Shown: positions 25,301 through 37,900 of the stretch, one piece after another
Layout: every line of letters starts with the position of its first letter
How positions within the stretch are numbered: position 1 is the first letter of the stretch
Source: Apostichopus japonicus
Taxonomy: Eukaryota > Echinodermata > Holothuroidea > Aspidochirotida > Stichopodidae
Length of the DNA: 64,000 nt
NCBI RefSeq assembly: GCF_037975245.1
Contig: NC_092565.1
Coordinates: forward strand, 10,906,499-10,970,498
Reading direction: 5' to 3'
The notes under the pieces: generated by a model
Databases searched by the model: none
What the model saw: the letters and a program-made list of their open reading frames with translations, nothing else
What the model was told of the DNA's origin: nothing
Position numbers and translations under genes: made by a program

Positions 25301-28300
25301 GAGTGTAGGCCTAGGCTGACAAGTAACCTTATTTCTGAAGAGAAACAACACTTTTTAGAGGCTTGAAGGACCCTCTGAAAGCAAACAACAATGCCGTTTC
25401 TGATGTGGCTGATTTCAGATGTGAATGGAAGAAGTAACGGAATCTTAATATAAATTTTCCTTATTCTATGTTTTTTTTCGTTAAAAAATGCTAACAGAAC
25501 AAGAATACAACTTGAAATGTAGCTTTCAGTGTGATTCTCCCTAGCGATTGTCATGGTTGTCATAGCAACGAGTCTATGGCGAAACAGCGAAAATGAAGGG
25601 AGGGCGTTCTTGATTACTCCAGCACTTCCATTGATAGTGTAATGGTTAGAGGCCTTTAGTGGAACTTTCCCAGAGAGACACACTTACCGGGCTAGCACAC
25701 ACACAGCTTGGAACAATCTCTCTTTAGTTCCAATTAACGCATCCTCAGTTCCGTCTCTGATGGCCCTAAGTTTGTCCAAGGATGAGGAAACTAGGAAGTG
25801 ACACAGACTGGTGTCATCTTTAAGCTTGAGGGCTGCTTCTTGGTTAGAAAAAGGATCGCTGCAAGAGATTTAAAAAAGAACTACAAAATTAACAAATAAT
25901 TAATAACATCTTCTTCATGAAAGTATATCTCTGATGGAGAATAAAGTCAAGAGGGTATCTCACTGTCAAAGACTGAAATTTTTAGCCACATCAGGGTTTC
26001 CAAGAGATATAATAATGCTGGTTTTTTTTTTATAATATCTTCTATAAGTCTGAACTTTGGGGTTTATCTTAAATTTTTTAGCACCAGTGTGATCATCACT
26101 CTTCACAACATATCAACAGCAAAGTTGTCACTGCGGAGTTTAAACATCATTACTCACACATTGTCATGTTTTCTATGAAAATAGTTGCCAGTCGACTTTT
26201 ATAGAGTTTTCAATTTATACTGAGGAGAAAGTTCCATTAAATTGAAATTAAGCATATAGCAAAATACTATGGAAACATCCATCAGTTTTGAAGAAAATTC
26301 TTACCCGAACAAACAATTTGAAAAATGTGAAAGGCAATGCAATGATATTTGACTTGGTACTGATTTCTTGCTGGATTTGGTGTTTTTGGAGTTGCCTTGG
26401 TTACCCTTGTCCATCATTATGCTCTGTAGTTGACTCCGTTGAGTAAACAGCTTCAGGATTTGATCAGCTGCTTCCATGCTGAAGAAAACATCAATAGACC
26501 AATGAAAATATGTTTTGGTAGTTGGTGATACATTTAAATCTTTGCTTGCCTGCAATTGCAAAAATAGTTGTGTAGCACCCCAAATTTTTGGTTTGATAAA
26601 TTAGGACTTACTAGGATTTAGATTCCCTGGGGTTACACTTATCAAAATGTTGCCATAGATTCGTAATATTTTGAAGATAGTCAAGAATTTGTGCCACTGC
26701 ATGGTTTTCTTTTACCCCTGTCTTTGTTAGAATACATGCCGAGAGAGTGCCTAACTAGTATTAAGCTGCAGTCCTTGCCCTAGAGATGCCAACCTCTTGA
26801 CACAAAACAACAGACTGAATATCCTAAAAAATCAGATTTTGGAGAGAAAAATCAGATTTTCACGAAAACTCGACACTACCACTGGCCCGGAGCCAGTAAA
26901 ATGTCAGAAAAATGTTTTATTGGTAAGAACGGGCAAGTAAAATGTTTGCTTTTTCATTAACATTTAATGAGAAAATTGTAAAGCTGCCGATTCCGCGTAT
27001 TTCCCAGGCAGCCAGGCTGCCTAGGACATAATCTTTCATTCTCAACAGTTTTGACACAATAGGCACCGCAGGTCTGCAAAGATTACTATTGTTTAATATA
27101 GACTCATCCTTGCTGTAGCAGCTGTTGGCAGCTACTGCTACAGCTTGTCTCTTGGACACAGTGCCTGACTGATAAGTCACATTCATGTTCTTGCACTTAT
27201 TCATTTTGTGTTGAGCTTATTATCTTACATAATACTATTACTAAGTGCACAGCGGAGAGAAGTGTATGGTAAGTAGCCTACTTAAACATGTGTTTTACCT
27301 TAATGCATCCTCTGTCAGGGTGAACTCCAGTATCGCATCAAACACATGCTGAAGTTGCATGGCTAGGTATGTGTTATTTTTTCCCACAGGTGAAGTGGTA
27401 GAAAAATCAGCTGATTTATCCTATGAAAAACAAAAACAAAAACTAAAAAGCACCATGCAATAGATCAAATCACAACTTATAGAATTAACAACTGTTTGAT
27501 AATTTCAGGGTTGATTATCTCATGAGTTACCCATTACAGATATTGGTCCATTAGCCAGAGGTTGCAAATGATCATTATTTATTAATACTTTATATTATAT
27601 CCGTTTAGTGGGGACATGTGGTCAAGTGGTCAAGGCAGTGGACTTGTGATCTAAGGCTTGCAGGTTTGAGTCCTGGCCAAATCATTACGTTGTGTCCTTG
27701 GGCAAGGCACTTTTTCTCCATTGCCTCTCTTCACCCCTGAGGTGTATAAATGGGGACCTGTGAGATAAACTGTCAGCTGGGTGCGGTTTAGCTGCTACCA
27801 TGTGATTGTCTCTATGTTTGACAGGTTATCGTTGACCGGGTATATTGCACTTTGAGCCTTTGGGAAAGGCGCTATATATAAAAATATGAAATTATTTGTT
27901 ATTATTATTATATCATGGCGGAAGAATACTTGCATTGCAAGCTATCTGATCACTGAAAACTGAGACAAACAGTGTGAGCTGCGTGATTAGTTACGTAATA
28001 GACGGACATGCAGCTCAACTGGAGTGACAGGAGGCGAGTCATAACTCTGTTAAGAAACAGGGAAAAACCCCGTTCTTTGGCGCAAACGGCAGGTTAAGGA
28101 AAGCAACCCATAGCTAATGGCCAATTTTGCGGCATGCCCATATTTCACACTTCCATTTGAGACTTTTGGCAGTTAACTACAACCAAACAAACTGTACTGT
28201 GTCTCAATCATATCCAACCACTTCACATATTCAGTACGTCATCCCGGGAAGACTATATTATCCTGTGTGGCATTGGGAAATGCTATACAAAATGGGCAAG

Positions 28301-28937
28301 TTGCTATATGTAAGTGCAGAGATTCATTGAAGTTTATGTACACAGGAACAATAGTATTTTATAAGAGACAACATTCACAGCTATCAAAACTGCTCTGGAA
28401 AATATTGGATGCTAAATTATTCCATGTCAATCCATTCAACTTTGCAGATTATTTTCTGCAGTGATTTTAAAGAATGGACCTTGTAACACTGTCAGGTGAA
28501 GGTGACTTTCTTGAAGTTATTCTCTGAGTCAGGGACAGCAGACCGGACAGAGGTGATGGCCGTGGAGGAGTACCCCTTCACTTTTGTGAAAACTTGGAAA
28601 AAGGGGTAAAATATTCTTGTCAACTCTGTATTTAGTTTTGACAAACACAAGTACATTTACAACAATTTGCATATTTTTGTCATTGAAGAAAAGCCATTTT
28701 CTGAACTGTTTTTCAGAAGACAATGTACCAACTTACCAATCTGAAATCTTCCATTTCACTCTTCACAAGACGATTCCTCAATGAAGTTAATTTAGCCGTG
28801 GCTTCCTCTACAGCTTCTTCAAGAGTATCGCCGTCTTCTTCCTCCTCGTCTACGTCGTCGATCATGTCTGCTGCCCTCGCTGTCTGCACCTTCTTGGCTC
28901 TCATCGTGCAGTGGACCAACGATTGTATCAAGTCGCC
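14714..28937 (-). CDS. FANCI: FANCI coding exons 18-33 (C-terminal solenoid and tail)
   Basis: Exons: 28937-28737, 27420-27299, 26478-26305, 25858-25688, 24848-24785, 24102-23935, 23190-23068, 22296-22245, 20922-20795, 20447-20382, 19635-19542, 18634-18444, 17296-17180, 16926-16714, 15896-15810, 14800-14714. They encode about residues 669-1353. Exon 18 carries an acidic [11 protein letters not shown] run where human FANCI has its polyglutamate stretch, followed by [10 protein letters not shown]. Exons 19-22 are the most diverged part. Exon 31 holds the highly conserved [20 protein letters not shown]. The start of exon 33 is ambiguous between two adjacent CAG acceptors (a NAGNAG site), which would add or drop one Gln. 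Confidence 0.9.
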
Positions 28938-31900
28938 CTGGGCGGTGAGAAATGTCATTAAGTCTGCTATAAGTGTCTAACTAAAAGAATAATACGAAAT
29001 ATCTCTTCTCTTATTTTGGGCTGCTGATTCCCATTCTCTTGTTTATTAAATTTCAGATATATTACAGTTAGCTCTTATCATCAAATGACTGTTTGAAACT
29101 TTGCCATAACAAAAGGTGTATGCCCTATGTATAGTATCAAGCACCAAAATGCTAAGTTACAAATCTGCCCAAGTCTCCGTTCTTGAGACATTGTGTGGAC
29201 AAGTTTTCACAGTTTGACCAATGCTATTGGTCAATGTTGACCAATGCTATCTTCCACAAAGCACACAGGTTTCCAAGCTGACTACTGACCATTAATACAC
29301 CAAGTGTAGAATTTCTACAAAGATGCTCCTGCTTATTAAAGGTGTTGAATTTGTAGGTCATGTCCCTTCATGACTAGAAGGCATTACGACTGTCCTCAAA
29401 TTAATCCAAACTTATCTAAATAGCAATGAATGGGTCAACTTGTTTAGCCATTGCAACATCACACAGACTGGTAGGGATGCATTGCATACTTACAAGAGGT
29501 TCAACAATGGCTACATTCTCCCCCCTGGGTGACAATGGTTGGTTCCAGTCTAATGGGTGGTTCTGCATCTTCATGACTAGAAGGCATTACGACTGTCCTC
29601 AAATTAATCCAAACTTATCTAAATATCAATGAATGGGTCAACTTGGTAGCCATTGCAACATCACACAGACTGGTAGGGATGCATTGTATACTTACAAGAG
29701 GTTCAACAATGTCAACTTTCTCCCCTTGGGTGACAATGGTTGGTTCCAGTCTCATGGGTGGTTCAGCGTCTTCGTCTGGATCCACATAAATATCGAGCTG
29801 TTTCACAAGGAGCATCAAGACAGGCACCAGGAGTTTGGAGTTGTGATGTACTACTCCATACAGACCCTGCATCCAATGTTAAAACATATGAATTAGTAAA
29901 GAATGAAGAAGAATGAGAAGAAAATACCAGCCATATATCAGTATACACACAATAGAAACACTAAATAAAGTGTGACAAGAACAAAAGAAGAAAAAGAATG
30001 GTAGTGTTGTAATATACTGATCTATACAGAGCCTGCATCCAATGTTAAAACATATGCATTAGTAAAGAATGAAGAAGAATGAGAAGAAAATACCAGCCAT
30101 ATATCAGTATACACACAATAGAAACACTAAATAAAGTGTGACAAGAACAAAAGAAGAAAAAGAATGGTAGTGTTGTAATATACTGATCTATACAGAGCCT
30201 GCATCCAATGTTAAAACATATGCATTAGTAAAGAATGAAGAAGAATGAGAAGAAAATACCAGCCATATATCAGTATACACAAAATAGAAACACTACATAA
30301 AGTGTGACAAGAACAAAAGAAGAAACACAAAGAATGGTAGTGTTGTAATATACTAATCCATACAGAGCCTGCATCCAATGTTAAAACATATGCATTAGTA
30401 AAGAATGAAGAAGAATGAGAAGAAAATACCAGCCATATATCAGTATACACACAATAGAAACACTAAATAAAGTGTGACAAGAACAAAAGAAGAAAAAGAA
30501 TGGTAGTGTTGTAATATACTGATCTATACAGAGCCTGCATCCAATGTTAAAACATATGCATTAGTAAAGAATGAAGAAGAATGAGAAGAAAATACCAGCC
30601 ATATATCAGTATACACACAATAGAAACACTAAATAAAGTGTGACAAGAACAAAAGAAGAAAAAGAATGGTAGTGTTGTAATATACTGATCTATACAGAGC
30701 CTGCATCCAATGTTAAAACATATGCATTAGTAAAGAATGAAGAAGAATGAGAAGAAAATACCAGCCATATATCAGTATACACAAAATAGAAACACTACAT
30801 AAAGTGTGACAAGAACAAAAGAAGAAACACAAAGAATGGTAGTGTTGTAATATACTAATCCATACAGAGCCTGCATCCAATGTTAAAACATATGCATTAG
30901 TAAAGAATGAAGAAGAATGAGAAGAAAATACCAGCCATATATCAGTATACACACAATAGAAACACTAAATAAAGTGTGACAAGAACAAAAGAAGAAAAAC
31001 AAAGAATGGTAGTGTTGTAATATACTGATCTATACAGAGCCTGTATACAACGTTCAAAATAAGTATTAGTTTAGGAAGAAGAAGAAGAATGAGAAATTTA
31101 CACCAATTAAACATGTTTGCACACAGAATTAGAAAACCCCCAAACTAATATGAATTATAATGCGTGGTAAGAGTTGTAGGTATGTACTACTCCATACAGA
31201 CCATGCACCATCATCATCCAAGTATAAAGTACCGAGAAACCAACAAAGCAGAACAACAACAGAAAGAAGAGGGGCAAAGAAAGGGATATTGACACAGATC
31301 AGTCACATCATAACTTATAATCACACAAAACAAACTAAATGATAGTGACACTCCACTCTGTACAAACCATACAAACATTCATCCCCTACAACACTAGCAC
31401 AATATAGAAACTTAACCAATGTTATGGTATATTTGATACAGCTAACTTTTGTTTGTTGCAAAAGGAATATGGAAGAGGGGAGGGGTCCTCTGTGGCTACA
31501 CCATTGTTTCAGAGAGGTACCTGATAGAGTGTCCTTCGGACCTCTGCCTGTTGGGTCAGAGACCTGCTGAGGTTCCATAGGATTTCGGTACACACGAGCG
31601 CAGTGTAGTTGGCGGGTTGTCGGTTTCCTCCGTTGTGGACCTCGACCGCTGTGGTCTGTTGCTGCAAATATGAGGATAAAATGAGACTGATTCCAGTGTA
31701 TGTATGACATGCTTTACTAGATGTTTAACTGTCCATCAGGCCCCACTGATGCCTGAAAGATCAGGAACTGAAGATATTGGCAATCTTACATTTGACAATT
31801 CATGCCCAAGCCTAGCATGAGGGGAGGGAGGGGAGGGGAGGGGGGTGAGGTGGTGTCAGGGGACTACAGTCCAAACGTTTTGGGTTAATTAGGTGACCTT

Positions 31901-34900
31901 CGGAAATATGGAATAAAGAAAAGAGTATTTTTCTTCGCATCAAATACTTAAGGAGATTAATGTGTTCATAAGCATTGACATAATTGTCCCCTGGGCCCTA
32001 CTTGCTTCGTTGATGACTAACATTTGAGAAATATTTGAATAGTCTTTCAATATGAAACACAAACTGTTGTACAAAGAGACAGAACGTATATTATCAGTGG
32101 GGAGGAGATATTTAGTGATCAGAAAAACTTATCAAATAAGACTAGCCCTGGGTACCGGGCCCACTGCTATGCTAGTTGTAACAAACTATCAATACCTATC
32201 CTGGTCATGTATTTGTACAGAAGTACAGGTAAAAAATCTTAGACACAAAAGCTGTTTGTCTTTGACATGACTGGACTGATGTGCTAAAAGTGTTATTGCA
32301 AAGCTTGGCTAATCTAGGAGGTCCGTTTGTGCCAAAAATTCCTCTCAAGAAATGAAGCGTGCACCTATGAGGTCAGTTTAAACCATACTTTGTTTACCTG
32401 GAAGTCAGGGTGCACCTTAATTCATATATCTGAGAGCTCAAGTTGCACCAACCCTTGTTTGACCCAAAGGTCAATTTACACCAAGATTTTTGTTTACATA
32501 GTTAAGGTTTGTTTTTAAACTTATTTGTGTAAGAGGTCAGCAAATATTCACTGACAGAGGGGTGGAGAGAGAGAGGGGGAGGGAGGGAGGGGAGGGGAGG
32601 GAGGGAGGGGGAGGGAGAGGGATAAGGAATAATTTACACCAACATGAGAGATCAGTTTGACCAAACTTTTATATTTACCTGAGAAGAGGAAGGGGAGGAG
32701 ACAATTTGTACCAAATATTGTCAGCTTGCAAAACAAAATTTTGATTTGCCTGAAAGTTCAGTTTGCACAAATTGTTTTCCTTTACTTTTGAGATCAACTT
32801 GCACCAATTTTGGTCTACCTGGGAACTAGTTTGCTCCAAAATTTCCATTTTACCTGTGGGTTCAGGTTGCACTCATTTGTTTTGCTTTACCTCGGAGATC
32901 AACCTGTACCAAATTTGAGTCTACCTGGGCACTAGTTTGAGCGAATGTTTTTATTTAACCTGGGGGATTTTGCATTAAAACATTGCATAACCTTCAAAGT
33001 CAGTTTGAATGAAGCTTTCTTTACCTGACTGGATAAGGAAACATTACCCTGGCTCCAAGGTTGACTCATAGGTAAACTACCCAGGACTTGAAAATGTCTT
33101 AGAATCTTCATATATCCCAGCACGGCTATCTTCCGAGATTCCAACTGTCTGTTGAAATTAACCCGTAACAAAAATACGAAACAAAAATACAGTCAATTGG
33201 TTGTCAGCACTCCTGTTAAAATGAACTAATACAGCTTGCCTTTCTGAAACTGTAATTTAAACGGCTAAAGTAAACATAAAAACAAAGACGTCAGGCACAA
33301 TATCTAGATACTTCTGGCAAGATAGAAGGAGGGGTGTATTCTATTTCACAATATTAAAAAGGAAACTCTCTGAGATGAATATCTGCGTGTACAATGCATG
33401 ATATATCTGAGATTGTCAAAAATGAATATGCATTAGTCTTGTTTTTAGCTATACGATTACCTGCCAAACATAGCCTTCCTCAGAATGAGCATGAGCGAAT
33501 CCTTTAGATTGACGTTTATCTTCATCAATGGTGTCAAGGCGTTGAGAATCCCTTCAGAAGTCTGGATCTGAAACATGCTGAGGTAATCCAAGGTGTTACT
33601 CAGCTTACCGAGGTTTGAAAGAATCGTGAGGGGTGCTGTCTTGACGAGGGCATGGAACAGATCTAAATGAGGAACAAATCCGTAAGAGAATAAAGCAGCT
33701 GGGTGTGTGCTGGATGTGATGCAGACCTGTCTACTTCAACCCCCCCCCTCTGGAATCAGCTGTAGGAGCTAGAATTGAACTTTCCACTCTAGTCCTGTTT
33801 GTTTTGTTTTTTGTCTACAAGGTAGGCAGTTGTGTGAGTTGTTAAACAATGCTATGTCTCAAAATTTGGGGTGTTTTCTGGCTAAATGTCAATGGATTTT
33901 GCTGTTTACCAGTAGACTAGAGAAAGGCACCAAGCATTTTTCTGCCAGTAGATATTAAGAACCTAAACACAAGGTAAGTCGGTTAACAATAGTCAGTCAA
34001 TTAATCGGCATGATTTTCAACCTAACGTAATCCCTGTGTTTACTGATTCTTATTAACATAATATTATTGGGCTTCTCTCAAAAGCCTGTACAGTAACTGA
34101 GATGTGTGTAATTTAGGACATTACTGGTGAGAACTTGATGCTAGCTAGTAAATGTTTTTATTAAGCTCTGGCATTTATTAGCAAGTGGCTAAAATAGTTA
34201 ATTCTGGGTCTGGGTGTGATACAGCAAACACAGTTCAATATACTAGGGCTGTGCAGCTACTACAATGTAAGAAACGGCTGTTTTAAACATCTCACTAATT
34301 CTTTCGGCGACTTTAATCCCTATTCATTGAGCACAATAGCATTTCCTGCGTATAAACTCGTAGAGGGATTATACGAGGTGTCTACGCGGCAATTTGTTTG
34401 TCAACGAGTTTATACGCAGTTGTACGTGTTTATACGTCTTTATACGATTCTGTGCGCGGTACTGAACAGTGATATGCCACACAATTGTCTGCTAGCCAAT
34501 GTCAGATTTCCAACAACAGCAAAGGCTCATGAAATAACCTCATTGTTCGCATATATTTTTTGTTGTTGCATATACCCAAAAATGAAAAAGTTTTGGATAT
34601 AAAATACATTGCAAAACACACCTTGAATTTGGAATAGGCAATGTGAAGTTGATAGACAGATTCAGTCAGAATGTTATGTTATGTATGTACGAAAAATAAG
34701 CATCGACTGATTACTTTACAGTGTTCGCTCTGTGAGCTTGTTTGCGTTAGACTAAAGACCACCTTTAAAATCTTTACATAAATAAATGACTAAATTAACT
34801 TTATGAAGTCTCTTTGAGATCAAAGCCAAAGATATGCATTTATGCAGAAAGTTTGCAAAAATTTTTATACTTCAAAAGTTTCACATTTGCCACAAGATAA

Positions 34901-37900
34901 TCCCTTCAACAGATGATCTCATTTTCACTGCCATGTTACTTTAAGAAACTATACTTAGAGTTGCCTCAACTTTTGCTGGGAATTAAGAGAACAGTTTTCT
35001 TTGGCAAAACCAATAATCGAGACATTCTTACCCACATAATGAGTGCTGATTCCACTCATGTTGATTAAAAAATTGGACAGGGTCCTCTCCAGTATTCCCA
35101 ATTGGAAAGATTCTGAGCCTTCAAAGAGATGTTTCAGAATCCTGATGGCTAAGTTACATGTCTGTTGATTGGCTCCATCCGATGAGACTGGTCGACCTAT
35201 GAAAACGAATATACAACACAAATAAAAACTTCATGAAAAGGATTTGTCATGTAATGGTGATACATAACAAAGATGGACAAAACCAATCTGGACCCTGTCT
35301 CCCTAATTTGTCTGTGTCTTAAGCGGCGGGCAGCCCAGTTAATATCATCAAACTCCCTTTATTTAATACTTGAATTTTGAACAAGCAAATAGTATTAACG
35401 ACAGTCAAACTATTTATTGGTTCGGAATTTAAACAATGTAGTAATCCATTTTCTCTTGGAAATTGATGTGATGATTTTTCATGATGTTTCAACTTTTAAT
35501 TTTTCAAAACAGGTCGGTACAATGTTTACTCACAGCTGAGACATGTTTCACAACAGCTCAGTACATGGATTTACAGTTAAGTCATACCAAAATATCACTT
35601 TCTACATAAACAAACAAATATTGTGCTGCCTGAAGCCAGACTGCACTGGTATCAAACTTTTTCCCTTGGTGACCCCAGTTTGTACCTTCATCACCTTGGC
35701 GGGTTATTGTGGCTTGAGCTGGAAAGTGGTCTACAGGAATGAGGTATACTCTCCATTTTGAGAAATGTTCACATCATTAAGGATTCTCTGCCACAAAATG
35801 GTGTTATAATTTGCAATATTTTTCAGGTGACTTATGTTCAAGATATTTCCACATTTTTTTCCCCACATTTATTGGCAATTTCTTTTTTGTCCAAATTTCC
35901 GTAATGTTTGACAACCCTTAAACAAGTATGCGACCCTGACACTGACCTTGAATACCAGGGGTTTAAACTATACCCTGATAAGTGGCCAGGATCTGTGCTA
36001 AGAAAGTCTACATGTTTAAGGTACGCGTTCTTGAACTCTGGTGATATATCTTCTGGACTTTTAATATTAGGTCATAAATTGCAGAGTTTTTTTTTTTTTG
36101 GATTAAGTTTTCTGCGATGCCTGCTTTACCATTCCTATCATTTTATATTTCCTGTGCATCGCTACTATGGAAATCAGGAAATCCGATGATATTTATACCG
36201 ACTCTATTGACCTTGCAAAATTCTAAACTTTCTCTGAAAATCTTCTTGATCATTTAGGGTTTAGTGTTTCCTGTACACTTCTACTTGCACTCTTCATAAT
36301 GTCATCTGTTACCACATGTTATTGACCCTAGCTGCTGTATTCAGTCTCAAAATCGGCTGCAAGCAATAACTAGATACAACATAATTAACGGAGGTATTGT
36401 AACTCACCGGGAATTTTCCCAAACGGTCCAGTTTTAGGTCCGTAAGACTCCATCAGAAGAAAAGCTAGCTGTACCATACGATAACCGACCTGCTCTAAAC
36501 CAGTCTTGCTGAAACTAGAGACAAGAAATATAAAGTGACTTTATACAAAATCAATTATTTGATGGGTTTAAAAAGTCCTTTTGAAAAGAAAATCTGCGCT
36601 AGACACTTAATGAAGACCTTTCTTAATGATGCGTCTACCGTACCCTTAGCGAATTAACTTTTTAAGAAACAGGAACGACAGAAATGTCGTTAGTTCAACT
36701 TTAAGATGAATGAACTTTACATGGTTGCCCGAAACAAAGACTTTTTTGGACATTTCCTGAGTTTTGGCTTTGCAACAAGCTGTGTGAGTGACATGGTCCT
36801 CATTGCAGAGGCAGAATAGATCCTTCTTCAGTTTTTAAGATCTTTCTAGACCTTTTTAAGTTTCAAATGATTTATCTGACTCAAACAACAATTACATTCT
36901 TACAAAATGTTACCATCATGAAGCGTATCAGCTTAATTTTAAGTTAAATTAAATTGGTAAATAGTAGGAAGATATTTAAAGCTCTTTTACTGCCTGGTTC
37001 ATGCATTAGCCACCCTTTGATCATATGAATGTACATTATACAGATTCTCCAGTATACAATTTAAATATAAATTGTAGGTGAAATTAAGATTGGGTTTTCA
37101 TCTATGTGAGTATAACATTGTCACCATAAAATATTGCTTTGAATACAACAAACATTGGGGATAAAATTTCATTTATTATGTTTCATTGCCAAAACTTTTA
37201 CTTCCTGAAGATGGCTCCATTTTTAATAAACAATAAAATCTAAGCTATTTAAATTAAAGAGCTATTATAAGACCAAGTTCAGTTTCATTTGTTTTGTCAC
37301 TGAGATATCATCTTGCCTAAACAGGTTTGCAAAACATGGTTGCCATAGGAACATAATTAATCATTTATAATTCAATACTTAATGTCATGAAGTACACTTC
37401 AGTGGCAGAAATAAACTGAAAGTTGTTAAAATTGTTCAACTTACTCTCGCTGAGCTAATTCACACAGAAAGGTGGTAACATCACATGGCTCTGGTACTAA
37501 TCCTGAAGAGGGGAAAAAAGGATAAATATTAAATAACAGTTAATTTGAGACTTTTCTGTCTGGGTTTCTGTTTCTGTTGCGAAGGGGGGGGGGCAAGTTC
37601 TTTGTTCATATAAATGTCTTAGTTTGATGAATTTGATGTATTTTATGGTTTAGTCAGAGCGATACAAAGGTTACAACCATACACAAAATGTAGTCTTGTT
37701 AAAAAAAAAAAAATTGTATACCTGACATCCACTGGCACTTTTTAATTTTTTCTGCATCTCTAAAACTTCTGAATATTGTAGTTTTCAGTACATCCAGAAT
37801 CTGTTGGAATAAGAAAGTATCTTGCTGTCAGTCTGAAATACTGTGGTTAAGATATTAAATATGGTTTTGGCTGAAACATCATGTATTTTCAAATGAAAAA

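Noticed and set aside
29426..29632. Plus-strand open frame
   Set aside because: Antisense of the duplicated FANCI exon 17 fragment.
30211..30952. Two identical 79-codon minus-strand open frames
   Set aside because: They are open frames inside the tandem array; identity reflects the 502-bp higher-order repeat, not a gene.
29880..31060. CRISPR-like array
   Set aside because: The units are 166-170 bp with no short repeat/unique spacer pattern; this is an intronic VNTR in an animal gene.
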